From an uncultured Flavobacteriaceae bacterium (GTDB lineage: Bacteria; Bacteroidota; Bacteroidia; Flavobacteriales; Flavobacteriaceae), in contig CANKYF010000004.1 in assembly GCA_947487895.1 (NCBI GenBank), forward strand, positions 248,001-312,000: 64,000 bases of DNA. The letters are read 5' to 3'. The position numbers were made by a program, and so were the translations under genes. This document shows, in pieces, positions 1 through 9,000 of this stretch (the stretch's first letter is position 1; each line of letters starts with the position of its first letter). The notes beneath the pieces were generated by a model, which did no database searches, was not told the DNA's origin, and saw only the letters and a program-made list of their open reading frames with translations.

Positions 1-438
1 CGCTTAGGAACTTATGGTGCAGCTGGATTAGTTTTAATACTAGCTTTAAAATTCACAAGCCTTAGAGAAATTCCATTTCATTTTATTCCATTAGCTTTAA
101 TCTCAGGGCATAGTTTGAGCAGATTTATTGCTACAACGCTCATATACACACATCCGTATGTACGAGACACAGACGATAGTAAAGCTAAACCCGCAGCAAA
201 AAATATCACTATAAGCATGCTATTAATTAGTGCTGTTTTTGGAATGCTTCCTCTTTTCTTTTTTAAAAATCCATTAGTTTTTTTAACAATTATTCCGTGT
301 TACTTGATTAAAATGTATATGGGTGCTAAATTCAAAAAATGGTTAGGTGGTCAAACAGGAGATTGTGCTGGTGCCGTACAACAATTATGCGAAGTTGTTT
401 TTTATTTAAGCCTATTAGTATTATGGAAATTCATTTAA
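1..438 (+). CDS. cobS: Adenosylcobinamide-GDP ribazoletransferase (cobalamin synthase), 3' part
   Basis: The reading frame is open from the first base, so the 5' end lies outside the window and about 145 C-terminal residues are visible. CobS joins adenosylcobinamide-GDP to alpha-ribazole (phosphate) in the last steps of B12 assembly, in the inner membrane. The visible part is hydrophobic, with segments near LVLILALKF, ITISMLLISAVFGMLPLFFF and VVFYLSLLVL. It carries the family hallmark GGQTGDCAGA near the C-terminus, expected to bind the nucleotide substrate through Mg2+. The next gene, cobC, begins 16 bases before this stop codon, which indicates translational coupling. Family assignment is firm; only the upstream neighbours are unknown. 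Confidence 0.93.
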   Translation, partial: RLGTYGAAGLVLILALKFTSLREIPFHFIPLALISGHSLSRFIATTLIYTHPYVRDTDDSKAKPAAKNITISMLLISAVFGMLPLFFFKNPLVFLTIIPCYLIKMYMGAKFKKWLGGQTGDCAGAVQQLCEVVFYLSLLVLWKFI

Positions 439-989
439 TAAGACATACAACTCCCAAGATAGAAAAAGGTATTTGTTATGGGCAAAGTAATTTAGATTTA
501 AGCGATTCTTATGATAAAGAATTCAAAACAGTTAAATCAAAAATAAACATTGTACCTCCCTTCAAAGTTATTTCAAGTCCTTTAAAACGTTGTACTCAGT
601 TAGCAGAATATTTGAATGAAAATGTATCCTATGAGAATCGTTTAAAAGAACTCAACTTCGGAAATTGGGAACTAAAACCTTGGAATGATATCCCCGAAAA
701 AGAAATAACTCCTTGGATGCAAGATTTTGTAAATGTAAAAGTTCCAAATGGCGAATCTTATACGCAATTAGCCACAAGAGTTAAAAACTTTTTTGATGAT
801 TTACTAGCTTCAAAAACAACTAATCATTTAATCATTGTATCTCATGCAGGTCCTATTAGAGCTTTTTTGGCAATGATTTTAAATATAGATTTAAAAGACT
901 CTTTCAATATTAAAATAAATTATGGTGACGTTTTTCACATTAAAAAAGAGAAAAACTCATTTAAACTTATCACAGAAATAGATATTTAA
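423..989 (+). CDS. cobC: Alpha-ribazole phosphatase, histidine phosphatase family
   Basis: This 188-residue protein begins at the ATG at 423, which places the catalytic motif LIRHTTP at residues 4-10, as expected for a phosphoglycerate-mutase-type phosphatase. A longer frame upstream lies inside cobS and is not needed. Other family residues are visible: SSPLKRCTQLAEYL (second Arg), the ELNFGNWE segment, and the C-terminal catalytic His in IVSHAGPIRAF. CobC removes the phosphate from alpha-ribazole-5'-phosphate (or from adenosylcobalamin phosphate) in nucleotide-loop assembly. Its overlap with cobS supports this role over a generic phosphatase. It is cytoplasmic, with no signal peptide. Confidence 0.9.
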   Translation: MEIHLIRHTTPKIEKGICYGQSNLDLSDSYDKEFKTVKSKINIVPPFKVISSPLKRCTQLAEYLNENVSYENRLKELNFGNWELKPWNDIPEKEITPWMQDFVNVKVPNGESYTQLATRVKNFFDDLLASKTTNHLIIVSHAGPIRAFLAMILNIDLKDSFNIKINYGDVFHIKKEKNSFKLITEIDI

Positions 990-1049
990 AAACACACCTT
1001 AACTAAGTATTCAAAAAAATTGAAGACCTTTGACTCATAATTATATAAC

Positions 1050-2195
1050 ATGCGCTTAATAACTCTACTCGTAATTGTAAGCTTCTTTACCATTATTACA
1101 TCCTGTAAAAAGGAGAAAGCCTCTAATGAACTGTCAGTAGCAATAAGTTCAGAAAAAGATGTCTTAAAATATGCTAAAGGCTTTTCAATCGTCAATCACA
1201 AAAATTATAAAGAAATAATTGTCACTTCTCCTTGGCCAAAAAGTGAAGATACTTATCATTATATCTTAGTAGATGAGGGGCAAACCGTTCCTGAGCATAA
1301 GGAATCTGATATTATTATCAAATTACCTATTAACAAAATTGTAGTAATGTCTACTACTAATATTCCAGCCTTAGAATATTTAGGTATAGATGATCAATTA
1401 GTAGGGTTTCCTAATACCAGATTCATTTCATCTGAAAAAACCAGACAACGTATTGATAATGGAGAAATTAAAGACTTAAACAATGACTTAGACATTAACA
1501 TGGAACTACTACTTGACTTGCAACCTGAGCTAGTTATTGGGTTTTCGGTTAATGGTAATGATAAGAAATTAGATCAAATTGAAAAGTTTGGAATTCCAGT
1601 AGTTTTAGATGGTGCTTGGACCGAAGAACACCCATTGGGCAGAGCAGAATGGATAAAATTTATTGGAGCATTTTTTAATAAAGAAAAAGAAGCAGATAGC
1701 ATTTTTAATAGCATAGAAACTAATTATTTAGAAGCTAAAGAAATGGTTCTGAAAGTAGAACAAAAACCTACAGTGTTTTCGGGCTCAATGATTAAAGATG
1801 TTTGGTATGTTCCTGGAGGAAAAAGCTTTGTTGCTAAATTTTTAGAAGACGCCAATACAAATTATCTTTGGAAGGATAGTGACGCTAATGGTAGCCTACA
1901 ATTAAATTTTGAAAACGTTTTGGAAAAAGCTCAAAATGCCGATTTATGGATTAGTGCCGGACTATTTGAAGATAAAGAACAAATGCAAAATCAGCATAAA
2001 GGTTATACCTATTTTAATGCTTATAAAACCAATAATATATATTCCTATACTAATAAAATAGGGCCAAATGGTGGTTTATTGTATTATGAATTAGGGCCGC
2101 TTAGACCAGATATTGTTTTAAAAGACATTATAGACATTGCACACCCAGAATTATTAGTAGATTACGAAAATTTCTTTTTTAAATGTTTAGAATAA
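1050..2195 (+). CDS. btuF: Periplasmic-binding lipoprotein of a BtuF/FecB-type ABC importer
   Basis: A 381-residue lipoprotein. The N-terminus is a short hydrophobic signal ending in the lipobox ITSC, followed by KKEK. The rest matches the periplasmic binding protein family for cobalamin, haem or ferric siderophores: residues near KIVVMSTTNIPALEYLGIDD form the first lobe, and LLLDLQPELVIGFS is the usual recognition helix region. The permease gene starts directly after its stop codon and an ATPase follows, so it is the binding component of a complete importer. Cobalamin is the inferred substrate because cobS and cobC lie immediately upstream; an iron or haem ligand cannot be excluded from sequence alone. 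Confidence 0.85.
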   Translation: MRLITLLVIVSFFTIITSCKKEKASNELSVAISSEKDVLKYAKGFSIVNHKNYKEIIVTSPWPKSEDTYHYILVDEGQTVPEHKESDIIIKLPINKIVVMSTTNIPALEYLGIDDQLVGFPNTRFISSEKTRQRIDNGEIKDLNNDLDINMELLLDLQPELVIGFSVNGNDKKLDQIEKFGIPVVLDGAWTEEHPLGRAEWIKFIGAFFNKEKEADSIFNSIETNYLEAKEMVLKVEQKPTVFSGSMIKDVWYVPGGKSFVAKFLEDANTNYLWKDSDANGSLQLNFENVLEKAQNADLWISAGLFEDKEQMQNQHKGYTYFNAYKTNNIYSYTNKIGPNGGLLYYELGPLRPDIVLKDIIDIAHPELLVDYENFFFKCLE

Positions 2196-3224
2196 TTGGC
2201 TGAAACAAAAACGTATCGCATGGCTTTTATAGCACTTATAGTGCTTGTTTTGCTATGCTTTTTTATAAACATAAGCCTTGGTTCTCTTTCTATTCCTAAC
2301 AAAGCCATTTTTAATATTCTTTTGGGGAATAACGAGAATATATCTTGGCATCATATTATTATTGATTATAGATTACCAAAAGCTGTTACTGCCATAATAG
2401 TTGGCTCGGGGTTAGGCGTTTCTGGTTTAATGATGCAAACACTTTTTAGAAACCCATTAGCTGGTCCTTTTGTTTTAGGTATTACATCTGGCGCTAGCTT
2501 AGGTGTTGCTATAATTACTATGGGTGCTTCAATTTTAGGAGGCACTTTATTAGGTATTTTGGCATCAAAATGGAGTATTGTTATTGCTGCCACTTTTGGT
2601 AGTTTTTTAGTACTATTGGTAGTACTAATTGTATCCACAAGAGTGAGAGATTCAATGGCTATTTTAATTATCGGTCTTATGTTTGGAAGCATTTCTACCG
2701 CTGTAGTAAATGTACTTTCCTATTTTAGTTCTGCTGAAGAATTACAACAATACTTCTTTTGGGGTTTTGGTAGTTTAGGAAACCTATCTTGGAATGAAGT
2801 ATTTATTCTATTTCTTATTTATGCTATTGGATTACTGTTTAGTTTAACATCTGTTAAAACACTCAACACACTTTTATTGGGTGAAAACTATGCAATTAGC
2901 TTAGGACTTAACATCAAAAAAAGCAGGTTTATAATCATTATAGCCACCAGTTTATTGGCAGGAACTATAACGGCTTTTACTGGGCCTATTGCTTTTATTG
3001 GCTTAGCCATTCCACATATTACAAGACAAGTATTTAACACTTCAAACCATAAAATATTACTTCCTGCTGTATTTTTATCAGGGGCAATAGTTATGCTTAT
3101 TTGCGACAGTATTTCACAATTACCCAACAGTGATTATACCTTACCTATAAATGCCATAACATCATTAGTAGGTGCCCCAGTAGTTATTTGGTTATTAGTT
3201 AGAAAACGAAAAATGGTATTTTAA
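2196..3224 (+). CDS. btuC: BtuC/FecCD-type ABC importer permease
   Basis: A 342-residue inner-membrane permease of the FecCD family with about ten hydrophobic segments. Family hallmarks are DYRLPKAVTAIIVGSGLGVSG near the N-terminus, QTLFRNPLAGPFVLGITSGASLG, and the C-terminal coupling region GPIAFIGLAIPHITR. The frame can start at a TTG at 2196, touching the upstream stop, or at the ATG at 2220. The ATG gives MAFIALIVLVLLCFF and is a reasonable alternative. It forms the translocation pore for the binding lipoprotein upstream and is powered by the ATPase at 3331. Substrate is probably cobalamin, by context. Confidence 0.88.
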   Translation: MAETKTYRMAFIALIVLVLLCFFINISLGSLSIPNKAIFNILLGNNENISWHHIIIDYRLPKAVTAIIVGSGLGVSGLMMQTLFRNPLAGPFVLGITSGASLGVAIITMGASILGGTLLGILASKWSIVIAATFGSFLVLLVVLIVSTRVRDSMAILIIGLMFGSISTAVVNVLSYFSSAEELQQYFFWGFGSLGNLSWNEVFILFLIYAIGLLFSLTSVKTLNTLLLGENYAISLGLNIKKSRFIIIIATSLLAGTITAFTGPIAFIGLAIPHITRQVFNTSNHKILLPAVFLSGAIVMLICDSISQLPNSDYTLPINAITSLVGAPVVIWLLVRKRKMVF

Positions 3225-3330
3225 TGAATATGCATAAATTCCAAAACAACAAAAACAAAATTCCATATTATAGTTTTGATAGGTTATTACATTTTTTGGA
3301 ATTTAGTGGTTGGAATTTGATTTTTTAAAG
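3225..3330 (+). promoter_or_regulatory. Gap with promoter-like -7 element and 11-bp inverted repeat
   Basis: The only sizeable gap in the importer operon. AAATTCCAAAA at 3236-3246 is repeated perfectly in inverted orientation at 3294-3304. Between them TAGTTTTG at 3271-3278 fits the Bacteroidota -7 consensus TAnnTTTG. The ATPase gene may therefore have its own promoter, within a loop that could be an operator. No T-tract follows, so a terminator is unlikely. Confidence 0.4.
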
Positions 3331-4125
3331 ATGACTAAGGATAAACAACATATCATTCTCAAAACCGAAAACTTAGCTATTGGTTACAAGTCTAAAGACT
3401 CTAATAATGTAGTAGCATCTAATATAAATATTGAATTAGAACAAGGAAAACTAGTAGGGTTAATTGGTGCCAATGGTATTGGTAAATCTACACTTTTAAA
3501 AACTTTGACTAAGGTTCAAAATCCTTTACAAGGAGACGTTTATTTAAACAACCAAGATATCTCTAAGTATTCAGCATTAGAATTAGCAAAAGTTCTAAGT
3601 TTGGTATTAACAGAGCCCATTGCCTCTAAAAATTTATCGGTTTTTGAATTAGTAGCATTAGGAAGACAACCTTATACCAATTGGATTGGTAACTTATCAA
3701 AACACGATATAGCCATTGTAAATAACGCTCTTGAACAAACGAATATCTCTGAGTTAAAACAAAAAAAATGTTTTGAATTGAGTGATGGTCAACTTCAAAA
3801 AGTCATGATATCTAGAGCTTTAGCTCAAGATACCGATTTAATCATTCTAGATGAACCTACAACGCATCTTGATATGTATCATAAGGCCTATATTTTGAAG
3901 CTACTGCAACGTTTAGCTAAAGACACTGGCAAAACCATTTTGTTTTCATCTCACGAAATAGATTTAGCCATTCAACTTTGTGATACCTTAATTGTTATGA
4001 CAGAAACTGAAGTGGTTTCAGATGAACCTTGTAATCTTATCTCAAAAGGCACCTTTAATGCATTATTTCCTGAAGATTTAATTTCTTTTGATAAAATCAC
4101 AGGTAGATTTAAAGTAAATAAATAA
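3331..4125 (+). CDS. btuD: BtuD/FecE-type ABC importer ATPase
   Basis: A 264-residue ATP-binding subunit. The ATG at 3331 is preferred over the in-frame TTG at 3310 because homologous subunits begin shortly before the first beta strand. Visible motifs are Walker A GANGIGKST, the signature LSDGQLQKV, Walker B LIILDEPTTHLD and the H-loop SSHE. The signature has Asp where LSGGQ has its first Gly, a common variant in FecE/BtuD proteins. It energises import through the permease and binding lipoprotein encoded just upstream. A short hairpin (AGCATTT...AAATGCT, 4125-4149) follows the stop but lacks a T-tract. Confidence 0.9.
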   Translation: MTKDKQHIILKTENLAIGYKSKDSNNVVASNINIELEQGKLVGLIGANGIGKSTLLKTLTKVQNPLQGDVYLNNQDISKYSALELAKVLSLVLTEPIASKNLSVFELVALGRQPYTNWIGNLSKHDIAIVNNALEQTNISELKQKKCFELSDGQLQKVMISRALAQDTDLIILDEPTTHLDMYHKAYILKLLQRLAKDTGKTILFSSHEIDLAIQLCDTLIVMTETEVVSDEPCNLISKGTFNALFPEDLISFDKITGRFKVNK

Positions 4126-4267
4126 GCATTTCATCGATATAAAAATGCTATTTATTAGCAAAATCTGCTTTTTTATTAACAAAAAACCTGTTTTTTTTTA
4201 ATTCTCATATCTATTTTAATTAAATTCAAGTCTCTTTCCCTCATAAATTTAAAAACCTACAAGTATT

Positions 4268-4552
4268 ATGAATTTAGCTATTATCAAAAGTATTGAGAAA
4301 GAAAACATCAAATTTCTAACTTTTCCTAAAAAAGAAATTTTACCAAAAACCCAAGAAAAAATCATTCGTAAAATGGACTTATTACGAGCCTTAGCTCTTG
4401 GTAATTTACAGCGTAACAAAGTGAAAATTATTTTTATTGATAATGAAGGCCTTAAAAAAGTTGAAACCACAATATGGGGATGCACAGATAAAGAAGTTAT
4501 TTTAAAACAAGGTACCATAATTCCTATAGAACGTATTCATAGTGTCATGTAA
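4268..4552 (+). CDS. Small conserved flavobacterial protein of unknown function
   Basis: A 94-residue cytoplasmic protein with no signal peptide or membrane segment. I recognise the type from other flavobacteria (a C-terminal pattern like ETTIWGCTDKEVILKQG...IPIERI), but know no function. The N-terminal half is Lys/Glu-rich and probably helical; the C-terminal half looks like a small beta fold. It sits alone, 140 bases after the importer ATPase and convergent with the receptor gene at 4687. A strong terminator follows at 4632. Confidence 0.75.
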   Translation: MNLAIIKSIEKENIKFLTFPKKEILPKTQEKIIRKMDLLRALALGNLQRNKVKIIFIDNEGLKKVETTIWGCTDKEVILKQGTIIPIERIHSVM

Positions 4553-4631
4553 TTCCAACAAATTAATATAGTTATAAAGCCCTTATTAATTGTATAATAT
4601 TATTAGAACAAAACTATAACCATCATTTAAA

Positions 4632-4660
4632 AGTCTTCTTATTAACTAAGAAGGCTTTTT
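4632..4660. terminator. Bidirectional intrinsic terminator
   Basis: AGTCTTCTT (4632-4640) pairs with AAGAAGGCT (4648-4656) with one G-T wobble, followed by TTTTT on the plus strand and preceded by an A-run that serves the minus strand. It lies between the convergent genes ending at 4552 and 4687. Confidence 0.8.
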
Positions 4661-4686
4661 ACTTTCAATTCATATAAATAAAACCC

Positions 4687-7356
4687 TTAAAAAAAGACTC
4701 TTAAAGCTATGTTAGGTGTAAAACCTAATGAAAAACGTTGCAGTACCTGTTCCACAATAAGTTCACGTTCGCTTCTAGTTGCTCCTGTTGTACCTGGTTT
4801 TGGAATTCCACCATCATCTAAGGGTTTCACCTCTGCTCTGTACGTAACATCTATTGGGCGAATTCTGTTATAAATATTTAGGGCAGCAATTCCTAATTGC
4901 GCTTTATATTTCTTTTTTTCATTACCTATATAAAAATCATGTAAAATAGACGCATCTAATCTATGGTAAGTTGGCAAACGATCACTATTGGTATCTCCAA
5001 AACGGATAACCCCAGCATTTTCTCCATCTTGATCTACTTTTAATTCAAATTCATTTACAGGCGTAAATGGCTTACCGCTTCTTATTTGCCAACCCAAAGA
5101 GAATTGCCAATTTTTAGATGTATACGCACTTGAAATTCTAAAGTTATGAGCTACATCATTATTACCTGGAAATACTTTGTTACCAAGTTCTAACGTTGGG
5201 AAATTGTAAGTGATGTTATTATGGGTATACCCTGCCCAAATACGGTATTTATCATATTTATATTTTACTAATACATCTACTCCTTTTACTGTACTTTCCC
5301 CTGGTTTTAACTCTTCTATAGGATTACTAAAGCCACTAGTAAAAGTTGTTAATCCATCTAACTCTCTATAATAAGCGTCTACATCAATATTTAAATGGTT
5401 GAGCTTGAATAGTAACCCTCCAGAAATCTGGTTACTAGATAACAATGGATAATCTCTATTATCTGATAATCGCCAAAGGTTATTTTCTAAACGTAATTCG
5501 GTTTGGTTAAATTCTATTAATTGTGAAATAGATTGATTTCTACGTTCCACTGCGGCTTTAACTCTTAAAGATGGTAAAACTGCATATTCAAAATTCACCC
5601 TTGGCTCTACAAAAATTTTATCTAAACCACCATAATGTACTAAACGAAGCCCTGTATTTAATAAACTTTTTCTATTAAAATTATAGGTATACTCAGCAAA
5701 TAGTGCATTATTTAAAGTATTAACTTTTTGGGGTAAACTTTCATTATCACTTGTATCAAAAGGTTCTACTTTTTCTATTGCTACGCCTAAATCTATATAT
5801 GTTAATTGGTATCCTAACTGTAATTTTTGACGTTCGTTTAACTGGGTTGTATTTTTTATGTTGATGCCAATATCTGTTATTTCATTAGATCTTATATTAA
5901 TTTCAGATACTTCTAGCCCAGGTTCTTCAATAATCTCATCTTCTAACTCTAAATTTTCATAAAAAGAATAATACCTAGAAATGTAAGCTATCAATTCTTG
6001 TGTATTTTTTTGAGACGCTTTATGATTCCATTTAAAGCTTAATCCCATATTTTCAGTATCTAAATCGTCTATTTTGGTTTCACCTTGATCAGAAAACTCA
6101 AAATTCATGGTTGTTTTGGTATACAATCCTCCTATTTCATAAGTGTTTTCAGCATTTGGCTTTAATACTAATTTAGTATTTATATCTCCAAAAGCATAAC
6201 TATGAGTGCTGGTATCTGTATTATAATCGTCATCTGTTTCTAATTGTAATACATTACCATTAATGTCTTTAGCCACACCAAAATTGGTAAATATTTTATC
6301 AGCATAGCTGTTGTATGTTGGTGTTCTCCATATATCACCATAAGACCTTCTTGCAAACAGATATAAACTTGATGTTTTAGACAAAGGTGTTTTTACAAAT
6401 CCGTTTACAGAAATACCATCAATTTCAAATCCGCCTTCTGTCTTTGTTGATATATCATTTCCGCTGGAAACATCTATGATACCAGAAATACGGTCTCCAT
6501 AATTTGCACTTGTTCCTGACCTAAAAATTCTGGCACTTTTAGTTGCAAATGGATTAAATAATGAAAACATCCCATAAAAATACCCCATGTTGTATAGCTT
6601 AATATTATCATACAACACCAAATTTTGATCTGCCGAACCTCCTCTAATTTGAATGCCTGTAGCAGATTCATCTAAACTTGTAATACCAGGTATTAATTGA
6701 ATACTTTGAGCAATATCAGCAGAAACCAAGCCTGGAAGAATACCCAACCTATCTGTATCTACATCTATAGACCCATCTTTATTTCTGTCTATACCTGAAG
6801 TAACGTAACTAGAAACAATTACTTCACTCAATTCTTCTTCTTGAATTTGTAATAGCGTTTTAAGGCAACCTTTTGAAGATAAGGTAACATTCTGTATTTT
6901 ATATCCAGTAGCTTTAATGGTTATAGGCTCTTTTTGAGGTGTATTAAACTCGTAAAAACCATTAATATCAGTTAATATTTCTTCTCCATTCTGTAGTGTT
7001 ATAGCGGCATTATTAATTGGGAAATGAGATTCTGCATCAAGTACATATCCGCAATATTTACCTGCAATAACTTTGGCTATGATAATGTATTGTTTATCAT
7101 CAATTTTTTTGAATTCTAGAGTAGCTTGAATGGATAATTCTTGTATGATTTCTTGTAACGAGTAATTACCTGCTCTTAATGTCACTGTTTTTCCCTCTGT
7201 TAAATTACTTGCAAAGGAAAATTCTATATCATTTTTATTCTGAATATCTTTTAAAACAGATAAAAGTGATACGTCTTTATATGAATAAGATTGCATTTTT
7301 TGCGCTGTACTAACCACGCTTAAAAACAGAAAAATTAGGGTTAAAATTTTCTTCAT
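4687..7356 (-). CDS. TonB-dependent receptor with STN domain (FecA-type transducer), cassette 1
   Basis: An 889-residue outer-membrane receptor. Domains in order: signal peptide (1-18, ending STAQ); STN secretin/TonB short domain (about 20-95), the part that signals to FecR; a carboxypeptidase-D-like beta sandwich (about 97-165, GYVLDAESHFPINNAAI); the plug (about 195-320, with IQIRGGSADQNLVLYD); then the 22-strand barrel ending in an aromatic residue (ALRVFF). No SusD partner is nearby, so it is not a SusC protein. It is the last gene after a sigma factor and a FecR, so it both imports a ligand and triggers its own expression. The ligand is unknown; a siderophore or metal complex is the commonest for this architecture. 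Confidence 0.9.
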   Translation of the reverse strand: MKKILTLIFLFLSVVSTAQKMQSYSYKDVSLLSVLKDIQNKNDIEFSFASNLTEGKTVTLRAGNYSLQEIIQELSIQATLEFKKIDDKQYIIIAKVIAGKYCGYVLDAESHFPINNAAITLQNGEEILTDINGFYEFNTPQKEPITIKATGYKIQNVTLSSKGCLKTLLQIQEEELSEVIVSSYVTSGIDRNKDGSIDVDTDRLGILPGLVSADIAQSIQLIPGITSLDESATGIQIRGGSADQNLVLYDNIKLYNMGYFYGMFSLFNPFATKSARIFRSGTSANYGDRISGIIDVSSGNDISTKTEGGFEIDGISVNGFVKTPLSKTSSLYLFARRSYGDIWRTPTYNSYADKIFTNFGVAKDINGNVLQLETDDDYNTDTSTHSYAFGDINTKLVLKPNAENTYEIGGLYTKTTMNFEFSDQGETKIDDLDTENMGLSFKWNHKASQKNTQELIAYISRYYSFYENLELEDEIIEEPGLEVSEINIRSNEITDIGINIKNTTQLNERQKLQLGYQLTYIDLGVAIEKVEPFDTSDNESLPQKVNTLNNALFAEYTYNFNRKSLLNTGLRLVHYGGLDKIFVEPRVNFEYAVLPSLRVKAAVERRNQSISQLIEFNQTELRLENNLWRLSDNRDYPLLSSNQISGGLLFKLNHLNIDVDAYYRELDGLTTFTSGFSNPIEELKPGESTVKGVDVLVKYKYDKYRIWAGYTHNNITYNFPTLELGNKVFPGNNDVAHNFRISSAYTSKNWQFSLGWQIRSGKPFTPVNEFELKVDQDGENAGVIRFGDTNSDRLPTYHRLDASILHDFYIGNEKKKYKAQLGIAALNIYNRIRPIDVTYRAEVKPLDDGGIPKPGTTGATRSERELIVEQVLQRFSLGFTPNIALRVFF

Positions 7357-7399
7357 TTTTATTAAAAAGAACTTAGGGATTTGCTTAAATTAATAAAAT

Positions 7400-8308
7400 T
7401 TACTCTGAAAGTGTGAGTGTATTGCCTTTTTTAACAAACTTAAGTTTCATAGGTAACAAAACGGTTTGTAAGGCTATTTCTAAATCTGAATGTGAAAAAC
7501 TACCAGTAAAATTTATTTTGGTATTTATCTTAGATGTATCAAAAGTTACAGGATAATATTGTTCAAACTCATTTAGAACAATATGTAATGGCACATTTTC
7601 AAAAGTAGATTTATTTAATAACCATTGCTCTTTTTCTTCATTAAAGTTTTCTTTTAAGAAAGAGTTATTTGATAAAGTAACTTGCTGACCTTTAGTTAAA
7701 ACTTCAACATCATCTATACTTCGTGTAAACTGTACTTTTCCTTCATAACAAGCCACTTTAAACTGATCTTTTCTTTCTTGTACATTAAACTGCGTTCCTA
7801 AAACCTCTATGTGTCCTTGAGCTGTTGTTACTTTAAACCCTTCTCCTTTTACAACTGTAAAATACCCTTCACCAGTGAGTTCTACTTCCTTATTATCTGT
7901 CCAGAAAAAACGTTTATGAGACAACCTTGAATTAGCATTTAAATTCACTGTAGATCCATCATTTAAAGTTACAAGCATTTTTTCTCCTATACCCGTTCTG
8001 TAGGTTTTAGATGAATTTAAAAAAGTCCCTAAACCTATTAATAATATAACCGTAGCTGCTACTGCATACCACATGCGTATTACTTTAGGCTTTGGCTTTT
8101 CTTGTTCTATTTGTTGTTTAACTTTTTCTAAAGCTGCATTAGTATCTATAGCAGGACCTTCTAACAGTTCAGCTTCTCTATTAATGAGCTGAAACTGTTT
8201 GAATTCCTTAGTTTTTTCAAAGGCAATACGTTCTTCTTCGGTAAGTGTTCCCGCTATCCACCTTCCTAAAAAAGTATCATCTGAATTGTAATTTTCGTTC
8301 ATAAGCAT
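7400..8308 (-). CDS. FecR-type anti-sigma factor, cassette 1
   Basis: A 302-residue single-pass inner-membrane regulator. The cytoplasmic N-terminus (about 1-80) contains GRWIAGTLTEEER, the short motif typical of the sigma-binding part. A transmembrane helix follows (about 83-99, WYAVAATVILLIGLGTFL), then the periplasmic FecR domain with LNDGSTVNLNANSRL, LTGEGYFTV and VLGTQFNVQ, and a C-terminal STN-contacting domain (LEIALQTVLLPMKLKF). It sits between the sigma gene (44 bases upstream) and the receptor (43 bases downstream), the standard cell-surface signalling order. Translation may start at 8308 or at the second Met at 8302. Confidence 0.9.
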   Translation of the reverse strand: MLMNENYNSDDTFLGRWIAGTLTEEERIAFEKTKEFKQFQLINREAELLEGPAIDTNAALEKVKQQIEQEKPKPKVIRMWYAVAATVILLIGLGTFLNSSKTYRTGIGEKMLVTLNDGSTVNLNANSRLSHKRFFWTDNKEVELTGEGYFTVVKGEGFKVTTAQGHIEVLGTQFNVQERKDQFKVACYEGKVQFTRSIDDVEVLTKGQQVTLSNNSFLKENFNEEKEQWLLNKSTFENVPLHIVLNEFEQYYPVTFDTSKINTKINFTGSFSHSDLEIALQTVLLPMKLKFVKKGNTLTLSE

Positions 8309-8319
8309 TTAGCTTTCTT

Positions 8320-8339
8320 AATAACAAGACATTTAAAAG
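8320..8339 (-). promoter_or_regulatory. Promoter-like element between sigma and fecR, cassette 1
   Basis: On the minus strand this reads CTTTTAAATGTCTTGTTATT. It shares the arrangement TTTTAAA, three or four bases, TTGTTAT with the 30-base element in the same position of cassette 2 (20144-20173). Position a few bases upstream of fecR suggests an internal promoter read by the cognate ECF sigma. This rests on comparing two loci in this window only. Confidence 0.4.
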
Positions 8340-8352
8340 TACTTATACCCTA

Positions 8353-8874
8353 TTATATTTTAATATCTTTTCCTAGCATACTCTTCAATTCTTGTAATGC
8401 TTTACTCATTCTGCGTTCTATGGCTTTTACCGTTAACCCAGTAATTTCAGCTATTTCTTTATAAGTATGTTTTTCTACTCTGCTTAATAAAAAAACTTCA
8501 CGTTCTTTAACAGATAATTTGTTAATAGCTGCTTTTAATTTTTCTCTAAATTCTTCAACTTCAATTAAAAAATCAGGGCTTTCTTTATCGGCAGTATTTA
8601 CAATAGATTTCTGGTGCTTTAACACTACTTTTTTATGTGCAACTTCATTTAAAAAAAGATTATTACACGCCTTATAAATATATGATTTTGCTTTACTAAA
8701 AGCTATGGTGTTACAGAGTTTCCATAATTTTAAAAATACACTTTGTGTAATATCTTCCGCCTGTTGTAGATCTCCGCACTTGTAATAAATATACTTAGTT
8801 ACAGCCTCATAATGTTTATGAAACAATTGATTATAGTTTTTCTCCTCACAAATAGAAGGGTCTTTTTCTTGCAT
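8353..8874 (-). CDS. ECF sigma factor (RNA polymerase sigma-70 family), cassette 1
   Basis: A 173-residue ECF sigma. Region 2 is visible at about 15-75 (YNQLFHKHYEAVTKYIYYK, then AEDITQSVFLKLWKL), with the DNA-melting part around SKAKSYIYKACNNLFLNE. Region 4 is the C-terminal HTH (KLSVKEREVFLLSRVEKHTYKEIAEITGLTVKAIERRMSKA in outline). No other domain is present. It heads the FecR/receptor cassette on the minus strand. CAAAAGTA at 8895-8902 (TACTTTTG on this strand) could be its -7 element, which would leave a very short leader. It presumably directs transcription of fecR and the receptor when the receptor is ligand-bound. Confidence 0.92.
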   Translation of the reverse strand: MQEKDPSICEEKNYNQLFHKHYEAVTKYIYYKCGDLQQAEDITQSVFLKLWKLCNTIAFSKAKSYIYKACNNLFLNEVAHKKVVLKHQKSIVNTADKESPDFLIEVEEFREKLKAAINKLSVKEREVFLLSRVEKHTYKEIAEITGLTVKAIERRMSKALQELKSMLGKDIKI

Positions 8875-9000
8875 TATAAGCTCTGTAAAGTTTTCAAAAG
8901 TAATTAAATCTAAAAAATAAAATAGGGTGTTTTAAAAGTTACCTGTCTTAAACAATATAAATCCTAATTTATTTTGAAACCTACTAACATAAAAAGAATG

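Noticed and set aside
4125-4149. Terminator after the importer ATPase
   Set aside because: A 7-bp hairpin is present but no T-tract follows on the plus strand.
4687-7356. SusC-type glycan receptor
   Set aside because: No SusD gene is adjacent, and the STN domain with FecR and sigma partners indicates a FecA-type transducer.
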